Notes: a model not told the origin generated them from the letters alone. 64,000 bases of DNA from Roseiarcus sp963820775 (GCA_963820775.1 CAWGBF010000008.1:744001-808000); one strand, 5' to 3'. Counted from the stretch's first letter, positions 27,327 to 37,204 are shown. A program made the numbers and translations.

Positions 27327-28298
27327 TCAGCCCGCCAAGATGACTTTGCCGAATGGCCGATCCTCGATCAGATGGCGCAGGGCTTCACCCGCCTCGCTGA
27401 GGGGATAAACCCGCTCGACGAGCGGCTTGACGGATCCGCTGACGATCAGCGGGAGGATATCCCGCCACGCATCGGCGATCGCGCTTGGCGATTGGGCGAA
27501 TAGCGAGAAACCGGCCATCCGCGCGCGCTTCCAGATCAGGTCCGTCACATCGATCGTGGTCTTGCGCCCCGCGGAATAGCCCAACGTGATCAGGACGCCG
27601 CCGAGACTAAGGCTGCTCAACGCCTCACTGGTCATGGTCCCGCCAAGGCTCTCGATGACAATGTCGACACCCTTGCCGGCCGTTATCCGGCGAACGCCGT
27701 CGGCCAGGCCTTCTGCGGTCAGGTCAATCACGTCTTCGAAGCCAAGCTCGCGCGCCCTGGCGACTTTCGCCGCGCTGCCGGCCGTCGAGATAACCTTGCC
27801 GGCGCCCTGCGCCCTCGCGAGCTGATAGGTGGCGTTGCCGACTGACCCGCCGATCCCCGGCGCCAGCACCGTCATGCCTGGTTTGAACCCGGCCAACGTC
27901 AGCGTGACCTGCGCCGTCAGATAGGCCACCGGAAGGCTGGCCGCGACGACGTCGTCGATCGTGTCCGGCACGAGCCTCAGATGTTCAGGTCGCACTAGCA
28001 GCCAGTCCTGCCAAGCGCCATTCTCACCGACGCCGTAGGGTCCGGTGAACATTACGCGGCTTCCCGCCTCGAGACCGGAAGCGCCGGCATCCTCCACGAC
28101 GCCGGCGCCCTCGTTGCCGAGCACCAGCGGCGCCCGCGCCCGAGGGAGTCCGCCCGACAGAATCGTATGATCGAGCGGCGTCACGCCTGCGGCCATGACG
28201 TGGATCAGCGCTTTGTCCTTTGTGCGCTGCGGTTTTGGCAATTCGATCTGCCGCAGGCCGCCATAGCCCGAGAAAGTCTCCGCCTCGATCGCACGCAT
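27327..28298 (-). CDS. MDR/quinone oxidoreductase-like zinc-independent dehydrogenase
   Basis: The 323-residue protein has the medium-chain fold: an N-terminal GroES-like domain (GVTPLDHTILSGGLPRARAPLVLGNEGAGVV) and an NADPH-binding domain (VLAPGIGGSVGNATYQLARAQGA, VDIVIESLGG). It lacks the zinc-ligand cysteines of alcohol dehydrogenases, which fits the quinone-oxidoreductase group. It is divergent from a TetR gene. A 51-bp region with two 16-bp inverted half-sites starts 16 bp upstream of its ATG, so the TetR protein is the likely repressor. Confidence 0.9.
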   Translation of the reverse strand: MRAIEAETFSGYGGLRQIELPKPQRTKDKALIHVMAAGVTPLDHTILSGGLPRARAPLVLGNEGAGVVEDAGASGLEAGSRVMFTGPYGVGENGAWQDWLLVRPEHLRLVPDTIDDVVAASLPVAYLTAQVTLTLAGFKPGMTVLAPGIGGSVGNATYQLARAQGAGKVISTAGSAAKVARARELGFEDVIDLTAEGLADGVRRITAGKGVDIVIESLGGTMTSEALSSLSLGGVLITLGYSAGRKTTIDVTDLIWKRARMAGFSLFAQSPSAIADAWRDILPLIVSGSVKPLVERVYPLSEAGEALRHLIEDRPFGKVILAG

Positions 28299-28313
28299 CC
28301 GCGTTCTCCGATA

Positions 28314-28364
28314 AAGTGACTGACCTGTAACCCACTTGAATTGTTACATACAGGTCTGTTACTT
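28314..28364. promoter_or_regulatory. Candidate TetR operator between the MDR gene and its regulator
   Basis: AAGTGACTGACCTGTA at 28314-28329 and TACAGGTCTGTTACTT at 28349-28364 form inverted half-sites that match at 14 of 16 positions, separated by 19 bp. The block lies in the divergent gap and overlaps where promoters of both genes are expected. A shorter GTAAC/GTTAC pair lies inside it. Confidence 0.7.
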
Positions 28365-28400
28365 TGTCAAGCCAAAAAACGGAACGAGGAGCGAACGGAT

Positions 28401-28994
28401 ATGAAGGCTGGAGCCCGGCCACGGCGAGGCGCCCCGCCAAAGGGGGAGGCTAGCGCGCGTGAGCGCATCCTCGCGACGGCAAACGAGTTGTTTTACCGCG
28501 AGGGTGTCCGCGCCATCGGCGTCGACACGGTCGTCGAGCGATCCGGCGTGTCGAAAACGAGCCTCTATCGCCTGTTTGAATCCAAGGACGCTCTGATCGC
28601 CGCCTTCGCCGCCGAACGGAATCGGGCGTCATGGGCGTGGTGGGATCGCATTGAACAGCAGCACGCCGACGACCCGCGCGCTCTGCTCGAGGCGCTGCTA
28701 TCCGAAATCGCGCAGCGGATCGCACGCCCCGGTTATCGCGGCTGCCCGTTCCTCAACCTGGCGACGGAGTTTCCCGACCACAGCCATCCTGGCCGGGTCA
28801 TCGCCCGGGCCAACAAGGAGGAAATGCGGGCCAGGCTCGCGACAATCGTCGCCAGGCTGGGCGCCGTCGATCCCAACCGGACCGCCTCTCAGTTGGCGCT
28901 GATGATCAACGGCGCCTACGTCACCGGCTTGATTGCAGAGCCAGCCGATCTGAGGGGCGATCTGGTCGACGCCGCCATGAAATTGCTGGCCTAG
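28401..28994 (+). CDS. TetR family transcriptional regulator
   Basis: The ATG at 28401 gives 197 residues. The helix-turn-helix is clear (RERILATANELFYREGVRAIGVDTVVERSGVSKTSLYRLFESKDALIAAF). The ligand domain includes RPGYRGCPFLNLATEFPDHSHPGR, typical of a TetR subgroup near oxidoreductase genes. It is expected to repress itself and the divergent MDR gene through the inverted repeat between them. The cue is unknown but may be an electrophile or quinone. Confidence 0.9.
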   Translation: MKAGARPRRGAPPKGEASARERILATANELFYREGVRAIGVDTVVERSGVSKTSLYRLFESKDALIAAFAAERNRASWAWWDRIEQQHADDPRALLEALLSEIAQRIARPGYRGCPFLNLATEFPDHSHPGRVIARANKEEMRARLATIVARLGAVDPNRTASQLALMINGAYVTGLIAEPADLRGDLVDAAMKLLA

Positions 28995-29156
28995 CGCGCT
29001 TCGCCCAAGGTTTGCGCCTATTCCGGCGCGGCCAATAGGGCTAACCCCGCCGCGCCGCATCGCCTATATAGAACCCGTAGCGCCGTCGGTGGGGGATCGT
29101 GTAGAAACGATCCGATCATCGCGCTCCGCTTATTTTCGCTCCAAAGGGAGACTGAC

Positions 29157-30335
29157 ATGCCCGCCTCTGAGATTGTCATCGCCAGCGCCAAGCGAACCCC
29201 TGTGGGTTCGTTCAACGGCGCCTTCGGCTCGACCGCCGCGCACGACCTGGGCGCAGTCGCCATCAAGAGCGCTCTCGAAGCCGCGAAGGTCGAGGCTGGC
29301 GAAGTCGACGAGGTGATTCTCGGGCAGATCCTCACAGGGGCACAGGGCCAAAATCCGGCGCGCCAAGCGGCGATGAAAGCCGGCGTTCCGCAGGAAAAGA
29401 CAGCCTTCGGCGTCAATCAGCTGTGCGGCAGCGGCTTGCGCGCGGTCGCGCTCGGCATGCAACAGATCGCCAGCGGCGACGCCAAGATCATCGTCGCGGG
29501 CGGCCAGGAATCGATGTCGCTCGCTCCACATGCCGCCTATCTGCGCAGCGGCGTCAAAATGGGAGAGATGAAACTCGTCGACACCATGCTGACAGACGGC
29601 CTCATTGACGCCTTTCACGGCTACCACATGGGCAACACCGCGGAGAACATCGCCAAAAAATGGCAGATCACCCGCGAGGAGCAGGATCGCTTCGCCGTCG
29701 GCTCGCAAAACAAGGCCGAAGCGGCGCAGAAGGCTGGACGGTTCAAGGACGAGATTGCGCCGGTGACCATATCGTCGCGCAAGGGCGACGTCGTTGTCGA
29801 CGCCGACGAATATCCGCGCGCCGGGTCGACTTACGAGGGCATGGCGAAACTGAAGCCGGCTTTTTCCAAGGACGGATCCGTGACCGCGGGCAACGCCTCG
29901 GGCCTCAACGACGGGGCGGCCGCAGTGGTGATCATGAGCGCCGACGAGGCCAAGCGCCGCGGCCTGACCCCGATGGCGCGCATCGTCTCCTGGGCGACGG
30001 CGGGCGTCGATCCGGCGATCATGGGCACGGGACCGATTCCGGCGACCCGCAAGGCGCTGGAGAAGGCCGGCTGGTCGGTCAAGGACCTCGAGCTCGTGGA
30101 AGCCAACGAAGCCTTCGCCGCCCAGGCGCTCGCGGTCAACAAGGACCTGGGCTGGGACCCGGCGATCGTCAACGTCAACGGCGGCGCCATTGCGCTCGGC
30201 CATCCGATCGGCGCTTCGGGGGCGCGCGTCCTGACCACGCTATTGCATGAAATGGCGCGCCGCAACGCCAAAAAAGGCCTCGCCACGCTTTGCATCGGCG
30301 GCGGCATGGGGATAGCGATGGCGGTGGAGCGATAA
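29157..30335 (+). CDS. phaA: Acetyl-CoA acetyltransferase (beta-ketothiolase)
   Basis: The 392-residue thiolase condenses two acetyl-CoA into acetoacetyl-CoA, the first step of polyhydroxybutyrate synthesis and the entry to the ethylmalonyl-CoA pathway. The acylated Cys is in GVNQLCGSGLRAVALGMQ. The catalytic His and second Cys are in GGAIALGHPIGASGARVL and LATLCIGGGMGIAMAVER. The length is normal for the biosynthetic thiolase family. The ATG follows GGGAGACTGAC. It is followed 75 bp later by phaB on the same strand. Confidence 0.96.
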   Translation: MPASEIVIASAKRTPVGSFNGAFGSTAAHDLGAVAIKSALEAAKVEAGEVDEVILGQILTGAQGQNPARQAAMKAGVPQEKTAFGVNQLCGSGLRAVALGMQQIASGDAKIIVAGGQESMSLAPHAAYLRSGVKMGEMKLVDTMLTDGLIDAFHGYHMGNTAENIAKKWQITREEQDRFAVGSQNKAEAAQKAGRFKDEIAPVTISSRKGDVVVDADEYPRAGSTYEGMAKLKPAFSKDGSVTAGNASGLNDGAAAVVIMSADEAKRRGLTPMARIVSWATAGVDPAIMGTGPIPATRKALEKAGWSVKDLELVEANEAFAAQALAVNKDLGWDPAIVNVNGGAIALGHPIGASGARVLTTLLHEMARRNAKKGLATLCIGGGMGIAMAVER

Positions 30336-30410
30336 TCGCGCCGTCTGCGCTAAATTCTACGCGCGCCGATCCAAGAACGGCGCGCATTTATAAAAATCTC
30401 GGGAGGAAAC

Positions 30411-31136
30411 ATGGCGAGAGTCGCAGTGGTCACCGGCGGCACGCGAGGCATTGGCGGCGCCGTTTCCCGGGCGTTGAAAGCGGCGGGATGCGAAGTCGCG
30501 GCGACCTATCATTCCAACGATGAGGCCGCCGCCAAATTCAAGGCGGAAACGGGCGTTCACGCCTACAAGTGGAACGTCGGGAAATACGAAGACTGCGTGG
30601 CCGGATTGGCCGAGGTCGCCAAGGACCTCGGCCCGGTCGACATTCTCGTCAACAACGCCGGGATCACGAGGGACACAATGTTCCACAAGATGACTCTGGA
30701 TCAATGGTGCGACGTCATCAACACCAACCTCAATTCCCTGTTCAACATGTGCCGGCCGGTCATTGAGGGCATGCGCGAGCGCGGCTTCGGCCGGATCATC
30801 AACATATCCTCGATCAACGGCCAGAAGGGGCAAATGGGCCAGGCCAATTATTCGGCCGCGAAGGCTGGCGACCTTGGCTTCACCAAGGCGCTGGCGCAGG
30901 AGAACGCCAACAAGGGCGTGACCGTCAACGCCATCTGTCCGGGCTACATCGCCACCGAAATGGTAATGGCGGTGCCGAAGGACGTCCTCGAAAAATCGAT
31001 CATTCCCCAGATCCCCGTTCGCCGCCTCGGCCAGCCGGAAGAGATTGCCCGCTGCGTCGTTTTCCTCGCGTCCGACGACGCCGGTTTCATCACCGGCTCG
31101 ACCCTATCGGCCAACGGAGGCCAGTATTTGGCTTAG
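30411..31136 (+). CDS. phaB: Acetoacetyl-CoA reductase
   Basis: This 241-residue SDR reduces acetoacetyl-CoA to (R)-3-hydroxybutyryl-CoA with NADPH. It shows VAVVTGGTRGIGGAVSRAL, the NAG motif in LVNNAGITRDTMFHKM, the PhaB-typical INISSINGQKGQMGQANYSAAKAG with Ser, Tyr and Lys of the active site, and GSTLSANGGQYLA at the end. A GGGAGGAAAC ribosome site precedes the ATG. It forms an operon with phaA. No synthase (phaC) is in this window. Confidence 0.96.
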   Translation: MARVAVVTGGTRGIGGAVSRALKAAGCEVAATYHSNDEAAAKFKAETGVHAYKWNVGKYEDCVAGLAEVAKDLGPVDILVNNAGITRDTMFHKMTLDQWCDVINTNLNSLFNMCRPVIEGMRERGFGRIINISSINGQKGQMGQANYSAAKAGDLGFTKALAQENANKGVTVNAICPGYIATEMVMAVPKDVLEKSIIPQIPVRRLGQPEEIARCVVFLASDDAGFITGSTLSANGGQYLA

Positions 31137-31398
31137 GGTCAAACCCCAATCTGCGTACACGGCGATGGCCGCCTTGGGCGCATTCCGGCCCCTCGGCGAT
31201 CGCGATGCAATGGCAAGAATGCGCAACTACCGGTCATTCATTGACGGTGTGGCGAACGGGTTAAGTCGACCCGAAGCTGTCCTCCGATTTTCAAACCAGG
31301 GCGACGCTTTGGGGGCGCAAAGCTGACTTTCGGGCTGCGTCATAGACACTCTCTTCGCGCAGGACCATGATGCGGCAACCCTGAGTTTGGGGCACCTC

Positions 31399-33620
31399 AT
31401 GGACATTGTGGTCTGGCTGCGGAACCTAGGTCTCGGGAAGTATGAGGCGGCTTTCCGCGAAAATGAGATAGACGAGGCGGTTCTTCCGCGCCTGACGCAC
31501 GAGACGTTGAAGGAACTTGGCGTCAGAGCAGTCGGACACCGGCTCAAGCTACTAGACGCTATCGCTGCTCTGCGCGGCGACGCGGCGGGCCCATCGAGCC
31601 CCTCAACCGCCCCACCCAAAGACCGCGCCGAACGCCGCCAAGTCACGGTGATGTTCTCCGACTTGGTAGGCTCAACGGCCCTCTCGGCCAGCATGGACCC
31701 TGAAGACCTCCGTGAGATTATTTCGGCCTACCAGAAGTGCGTTACAGAGACCGTCCAGCGCTTCGGCGGTTTCGTTGCGAAATACATGGGCGATGGCGTG
31801 CTCGTTTATTTCGGCTATCCACGAGCCCACGAGGATGACGCCGAGAGAGCGGTGCGCTCGGGGCTGGAGTTGGCGGCCAGCGTAGGCGCTCTGAAGACTC
31901 ACGCGCCACTTCAGACACGCGTCGGCATCGCCACAGGTCTCGTAGTCGTTGGCGACCTGATAGGCTCGGGCGCTTCTCAGGAGCAGGCCATCGTGGGCGA
32001 GACACCGAACCTTGCGGCGCGCCTGCAGAGCGTAGCGGAGCCGAACAGCGTTGTGATTGCCGAGACCACGCGCAAGCTCGTCGGCAATCTTTTCCAACTT
32101 GGAGACCTTGGGGCGCACGACCTGAAGGGTATTTCAGGTCCCGCCCGGACGTGGGTAGCGCTGCGACCCTCTTCAGTTGAGAGCCGCTTCGATGCTCTGC
32201 ATGCTGGGGAACTGACAGAACTGGTCGGCCGCGAAAAGGAACTTGAACTGCTCCTGCAGCGCTGGTCGAAAACAAAGACTGACGGAGGTCAGGTGGTCCT
32301 GGTCTCGGGTGAGCCGGGTATCGGCAAGTCACGGCTGGCGGCCGCACTGCTCGAACATATCGCTGGCGAACCTTGCACGCGCTTGCGTTATTTCTGCTCC
32401 CCACAGCATACCGAGAGCGCGCTTTACCCGATCATCAGCCAAATGGAGCGCGCCGCTGGGTTCGCGAACGACGACACTCCGCGAGCGAAGCTCGACAAAC
32501 TCGATGCGCTTCTTGCCCTGAGCTTTACGTCTCCCCAAGATACAGCGCTCCTTGCTGAAATGTTGTCGCTGCCGAGTGATGGACGTCATCCAGCGCTTGA
32601 TTTGTCCCCGCAGCAACGGCGTCGGAGGACGCTGGATGCGCTTACTACTCAGGTGGAGGTCCTGTCCCGATCTAAACCGGTGCTGATGATCTTTGAAGAT
32701 GCGCATTGGGTGGACCCGACAAGCGTCGAAGCGCTTGGTCGGACGGTCGACCGCCTGAGAACTCTTGGGGTGTGTCTGATTGTCACGTACCGTCCTGAGT
32801 TCGAGCCACCATGGATTGGACAGCCTAACGTAACCGCACTTGCGCTGAGCCGGCTCGGTGAGCGCGAAATCGAAGCGATGATCAACCACCTTGCGAGCGA
32901 CCAGTCGCTGCCGGCGACGGTCAGGCACGACATTGTCGAGCGCACCGACGGCATTCCGCTTTCGTGGAAGAAATGACAAAGGCGGTGCTTGAAGCAGGCG
33001 GCGAGCAAGCGGCGCAAAGCGCCGTTGCGGCTATTCCATCGCCATCGATTGCCGTCCCAGCAACCCTGCACGCATCGTTGATGGCCAGGCTCGATCGGCT
33101 CGGACCCGCGAAAGAAGTGGCGCAGATCGGATCAGTGATTGGACGCGAGTTCTCGTTCAATGTGCTATCGCGCGTCGCGGACAAGCCGAAGCCGGAAGTT
33201 CAATTGGCTCTTGACGACTTGATTCTCGCTGGGCTGCTTTTCCGCCAGGGACTGTCATCCGACGCGGCGTACCTGTTTAAGCACGCATTGTTGAGAGACG
33301 CCGCCTACAGCACCCTACTGCGTAGTCGACGGCAAGAACTTCATAGGCGCATCGTGTGCGTGCTGCGGCAAGACTTTCCAAATCTGGTAGTCACTCAGCC
33401 AGAGCTACTTGCACAGCATTGCTCTGAGGGCGGCATGATCTTCGATGCGGTCGAATACTATCTTTTGGCCTCGCAGCGCGCGACCGCGACATTAAACACC
33501 GCCGAAGCCAGCGCGCACCTTAAGCGCGGCCGGTCGCTGGTTGACCAACTTCCATCTTCGGAACCGCGCAAGGTTCAACTTCTCCAACGATTTGTCGTGA
33601 GCGGGTGGTGGTTTTCGTGA
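31399..33620 (+). pseudogene. SAM-domain/class III adenylate cyclase/AAA ATPase, frameshifted and truncated
   Basis: Domains in order are an N-terminal SAM domain (VVWLRNLGLGKYEAAFRENEIDEAVL, residues 1-60) and a class III cyclase domain (VTVMFSDLVGSTALSASM and YMGDGVLVYFGYP, with both metal-binding Asp residues). An AAA/NTPase domain follows (VVLVSGEPGIGKSRLAAALL, LMIFEDAHWVDPTS). A missing T near 32962 turns expected IPLFVEEM into IPLSWKK-stop at 32974. The next frame continues as VEEMTKAVLEAGGEQ to a stop at 33620. The C-terminal TPR region usual for this family (total about 1000-1100 residues) is absent, and the sequence ends abruptly just before an unrelated SDR gene. It is therefore a degraded cyclase-regulator gene. 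Confidence 0.85.
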
Positions 33621-33641
33621 AAACCAGCGAGGAGGCAAGAA

Positions 33642-34454
33642 ATGCGTGAATTCGATAATAAGGTCGCTTTCGTAACCGGTGCGGCCAGCGGCATCGGACT
33701 TTCACTTGCGCGCGCCTTTGGTCGCGCGAACATGCGGGTGATGTTGGCAGATATTGAAACAGATGCCCTCAACTCCGCCGTAGCCGAACTCCAGGGCAGC
33801 GGGATTGACGCGAGAGGAGTCGAATGCGACGTGGCCGATTACAATTCTGTCCAGCGGGCTGCAGCGGAAACCTTAGCTGCTTTTGGGAAAGTACACCTCC
33901 TTTGCAACAATGCAGGTGCCGTTGCCGGGGGCCCAATGGAACTCATCACGTTGGGTGATTGGGATTGGGTGCTCGGCGTCGAGCTGATGAGCAACATATA
34001 CGCCATTAAGTCGTTTCTGCCGCAAATTAAAAAGCAGGGCGAGGGTGGTCACATCGTGTCGGTGGCCTCAATGGCTGGATTTATGTGCGCCCCCGGGGTT
34101 GGTCCTCACAGCGTCGCCAAGTTCGGCGTTAGAGCGCTTTCGGAAACGCTCGCGGCGGAACTCGCAGGCTCGCCAATTGGTGTTAGCATGGTCTGCTGCT
34201 CATTTGTTCGCACCCGAATAGACAGTAGCGCGCGTAATCGTCCGGAACGCTACGGGCAAAGCACACAAACTTCCGCCGATGCTGAAGCCCAGATTGCCGC
34301 TTTGGTTCGTTCAGGTAGGGAGCCGGACGAAATCGCAGAAAAGACCATGCGCGGAATTCGGGACAATGAACTGTATATTTTTACGCACCCAGAGTTGAGA
34401 GGCGCTCTCGAAGACCAATCTCAGCGAATACTCGCGGCTTACCCAAAAATGTGA
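33642..34454 (+). CDS. SDR family oxidoreductase with His at the catalytic Tyr position
   Basis: The 270-residue protein has the cofactor loop VAFVTGAASGIGLSLARAF, LLCNNAGAVAGGP and a VSVASMAGFM segment with the catalytic Ser. The expected YxxxK active site reads GPHSVAKFGVRALSETLA, with His156 (CAC at 34107-34109) where family members have Tyr (TAC). Lys160 is present. Tyr is the acid/base of the reaction, so activity is probably lost or changed. Codon use is noticeably richer in A and T than in neighbouring core genes, which suggests acquisition from elsewhere. It starts 21 bp after the truncated cyclase gene. Confidence 0.85.
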   Translation: MREFDNKVAFVTGAASGIGLSLARAFGRANMRVMLADIETDALNSAVAELQGSGIDARGVECDVADYNSVQRAAAETLAAFGKVHLLCNNAGAVAGGPMELITLGDWDWVLGVELMSNIYAIKSFLPQIKKQGEGGHIVSVASMAGFMCAPGVGPHSVAKFGVRALSETLAAELAGSPIGVSMVCCSFVRTRIDSSARNRPERYGQSTQTSADAEAQIAALVRSGREPDEIAEKTMRGIRDNELYIFTHPELRGALEDQSQRILAAYPKM

Positions 34455-35134
34455 GTGTCAACGGCGGCTTTATAAAGGTGGCTCACGCCCTGCAAGCGCA
34501 ATGCGCCTCTACGAGCCTCTGACCGAGTTCGGACGCTGCCGTGATTTCTGGGAGCAAAAGCGGCCCTTTGTTGGCATGCAGATTGTTCGTGCGGGTAACT
34601 TTACTCCGTGGCGCTCAGCGTTTCGCCCTCGCGATGGAATGGCGGCTCTGGCGCGGACTCCGGTCCTTCCCAAGGCGACTCGGGTAGGCGCGCAATCCGC
34701 CCAATTGAGGCGTCCAAGGCCGCGGTCTGCTACGTCCGCTCAACGTCGACTCGCGACATTGGCTTGCTCGCGACCAGTGTTCGGTTGGGTCGAAATTGTT
34801 CCAACCGACCTGGGGCCGCGCCTCCGAATCGACAGTTCGGCTCGTAGGCCCTTGCAATGCCGTGGGCGACGAAAAAGCTTGCGAAACTCGGAACAAAGTG
34901 ATAGGGTGCTTTCTATGAATTTCCATTCATCAGAATCAAGCCAGGGCATACAGGCCGCCGCCTCCAAAAAAGGGGCTCAGATCGACGCTTGGCTGCAACC
35001 CGAGACGCGAGTTGAGACGGAGGCGATTGTTTTTTATTTTTTCGCTCGTAACCCTCTGAAAAACCCCGATTCGGACGAATAAATCCAAATAAAACCAAGC
35101 AATTCCAAGTTATTTTGCTTGGATTTAGACGGTT
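34455..35134. other. 680-bp gap without a credible gene
   Basis: Open frames exist on both strands, for example 34501-35082 on the plus strand, but their compositions are unusual and nothing matches a family I know. The segment 35047-35109 matches the dispersed repeat at 3192-3254 in inverted orientation. An AT-rich stretch with CCAAGCAA at 35095-35102 and TTGCTTGG at 35115-35122 could form a hairpin near the 3' end of ecm. Confidence 0.5.
35047..35109 (-). repeat. Dispersed intergenic repeat, copy 2
   Basis: Read on the minus strand, this 63-bp stretch aligns without gaps to 3192-3254, about 75 percent identical, including TCGTCCGAAT and GGGTTACG. Confidence 0.6.
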
Positions 35135-37204
35135 TTATTTTGTTTTGCTTGGACGGAATTCTCGCTCCGGTTGTATCGCGAGCTTGGGAGCCGCCTCGCG
35201 CCCGGCTGTCTGCTCCGCGTCAAAGCGCGCTTCGACCTCGTGGACGATCGCGGCGAGGATGCCGTTGATCGCGAAGTCCTTGGGCGTATAGACTGCAGCG
35301 ACGCCGGCCGCCTTCAGCCGCTCCGCGTCCGCGGGCGGAATGATGCCGCCCACGACCACCGGGATCCGGCCAAGGCCGGCCGCACGGAGACTGGTCAGCA
35401 CCTCCTCGGTCAGCGCGACATGCGAGCCGGACAGGATCGACAGGCCCACGCAATGGACCCCGGCTTTGGCCCGTTCGGTGATCTCTGCCGAGGTGAAGCG
35501 GATGCCGTCGTAGACCACCTCCATGCCGGCGTCCGTGGCGCGCGCCGCGATCTGCTCGGCCCCGTTCGAGTGGCCGTCGAGGCCCGGCTTGCCGATGAGA
35601 AACTTGGTCCGGCGCCCGAGCTTCAGCGACACCCGTTCGACCTCGCCGCGCAGCGCGTCAAGATCGGCGCCCTCTTGCCGGGCCTTGGGCGAAACGCCGG
35701 TCGGCGCGCGGAACTCGCCGAATTCAGCCCGGAGCGCATCGCCCCATTCGCCGGTCGTGACGCCAGCCTTGGCGGCCTCGATTGACGGGGCCATGATATT
35801 GGCGCCGCTGACCGCAGCCTCGCGCAAAGCCCGCAGCGCCTCGCGCACCCGCTCGGGATCGCGGCTCGCCCGCCAGGCGGCGAGCGCCGCAACCTGTTCC
35901 GCCTCGGCTTCGGGCGAGGGAACCAGGATCGAGGTTTCGCCGGCGGTCAGCGGCGAGGGCTCGGAATTGGCGAAGGCGTTGACCCCGACGACGATCTGCT
36001 CCCCGCGCTCGATCGCCTCGAGCCGGCGCGTATTGGACGCCACCAGCCGGGCCTTGATGGCGCCGGATTCGATCGCCCGGACCACGCCGCCGATGGCGTC
36101 GATCGAGGCGAGTTCGGCGAGCGCTTCGGCCTTTAGCTGTTGGACGAGGGCGGCGACTTCCGTACTCCCGTCAAAAATGTCACCGAATTCGAGCAGGTCC
36201 GTCTCGTAGGCCATGATCTGCTGCAGACGCAGGGACCATTGTTGGTCGAATGGCCGCGGCAGGCCCAGCGCCTCGTTCCAGGCCGGCAATTGCACCGCCC
36301 GCGCGCGGGCTCCGCGCGACAGCACCACCGACAGCATTTCGATGAGGATGCGGTAGGTGTTATTTTCCGGCTGCTGCTCGGTCAGTCCGAGCGAGTTGAC
36401 TTGCACCCCATAGCGAAAGCGGCGCTTGGAAGGATCCTGCACGCCGAAGCGGTCACGGGTGATCTCGTCCCACAATTCGACGAAGGCGCGCATCTTGGCG
36501 AGCTCGGTCACGAAGCGCATGCCGGCGTTGACGAAGAACGAAATCCGGCCGACGACCTCCGCGAAGGCCGCCTCATCGACCTCGCCGGATTGGCGCACTC
36601 TGTCCAGCACGGCGATCGCCGTCGTCAGCGCGTAGCTGAGTTCCTGCACCGGCGTCGCGCCCGCTTCCTGCAGGTGGTAGGAGCAGACGTTGATTGGGTT
36701 CCACTTCGGCGTCTCGCGGGCGCAAAACAGGATCAGGTCCTGGGTCAGGCGGAGCGAGGGCTCGGGTGGAAACACATAGGCGCCGCGCGCCAGATATTCC
36801 TTGACGATGTCGTTCTGGGTCGTGCCCTGGAGCTCGGCGCGTGGCGCGCCTTGCTCGCCGGCGACCGCGATATAGAGCGCCATCAGCCATGGCGCTGTCG
36901 CGTTGATGGTCATCGACGTGTTCATCGAAGCGAGCGGGATGTCCTTAAACAGCGCGCGCATGTCGCCAATGTGTGAGATCGCGACGCCGACCTTGCCGAC
37001 TTCGCCCCGGGCGAGCGGGTGGTCGCTGTCGAGACCGGTCTGGGTCGGCAGATCGAAGGCGATCGAAAGTCCGGTCTGTCCCTTGGCCAGGTTCTGCCGG
37101 TAAAGGTGATTGGACTCCCGCGCAGTCGAATGGCCGGCATAGGTGCGGAAGATCCAGGGCTTGTCGCGGCGCGCCGCCGTCGGTTGCTCGTTCGCCTGCG
37201 CCAT
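35135..37204 (-). CDS. ecm: Ethylmalonyl-CoA mutase (MeaA type)
   Basis: The 689-residue protein contains the mutase TIM-barrel (WIFRTYAGHSTARESNHLYRQNLAKGQTGLSIAFDLPTQTG, NTSMTINATAPWLMALY) and a C-terminal cobalamin-binding domain (RRTKFLIGKPGLDGHSNGAEQIA, the DXHXXG motif; VVVGGIIPPADAERLKAAG). The domain order in a single chain near 690 residues matches MeaA/Ecm, which turns (2R)-ethylmalonyl-CoA into methylsuccinyl-CoA. It is the signature enzyme of the ethylmalonyl-CoA pathway, used by many alphaproteobacteria lacking isocitrate lyase. The gene for the enzyme making its substrate route, ccr, is divergent nearby. An earlier annotation as methylmalonyl-CoA mutase would be a common mislabel. 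Confidence 0.93.
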   Translation of the reverse strand: MAQANEQPTAARRDKPWIFRTYAGHSTARESNHLYRQNLAKGQTGLSIAFDLPTQTGLDSDHPLARGEVGKVGVAISHIGDMRALFKDIPLASMNTSMTINATAPWLMALYIAVAGEQGAPRAELQGTTQNDIVKEYLARGAYVFPPEPSLRLTQDLILFCARETPKWNPINVCSYHLQEAGATPVQELSYALTTAIAVLDRVRQSGEVDEAAFAEVVGRISFFVNAGMRFVTELAKMRAFVELWDEITRDRFGVQDPSKRRFRYGVQVNSLGLTEQQPENNTYRILIEMLSVVLSRGARARAVQLPAWNEALGLPRPFDQQWSLRLQQIMAYETDLLEFGDIFDGSTEVAALVQQLKAEALAELASIDAIGGVVRAIESGAIKARLVASNTRRLEAIERGEQIVVGVNAFANSEPSPLTAGETSILVPSPEAEAEQVAALAAWRASRDPERVREALRALREAAVSGANIMAPSIEAAKAGVTTGEWGDALRAEFGEFRAPTGVSPKARQEGADLDALRGEVERVSLKLGRRTKFLIGKPGLDGHSNGAEQIAARATDAGMEVVYDGIRFTSAEITERAKAGVHCVGLSILSGSHVALTEEVLTSLRAAGLGRIPVVVGGIIPPADAERLKAAGVAAVYTPKDFAINGILAAIVHEVEARFDAEQTAGREAAPKLAIQPEREFRPSKTK

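Noticed and set aside
34501..35082. 193-codon open frame on the plus strand
   Set aside because: Its composition changes along its length and includes long Arg/Ser runs. It reads through the dispersed repeat, and no family pattern is seen. It is more likely a chance opening in GC-rich DNA.
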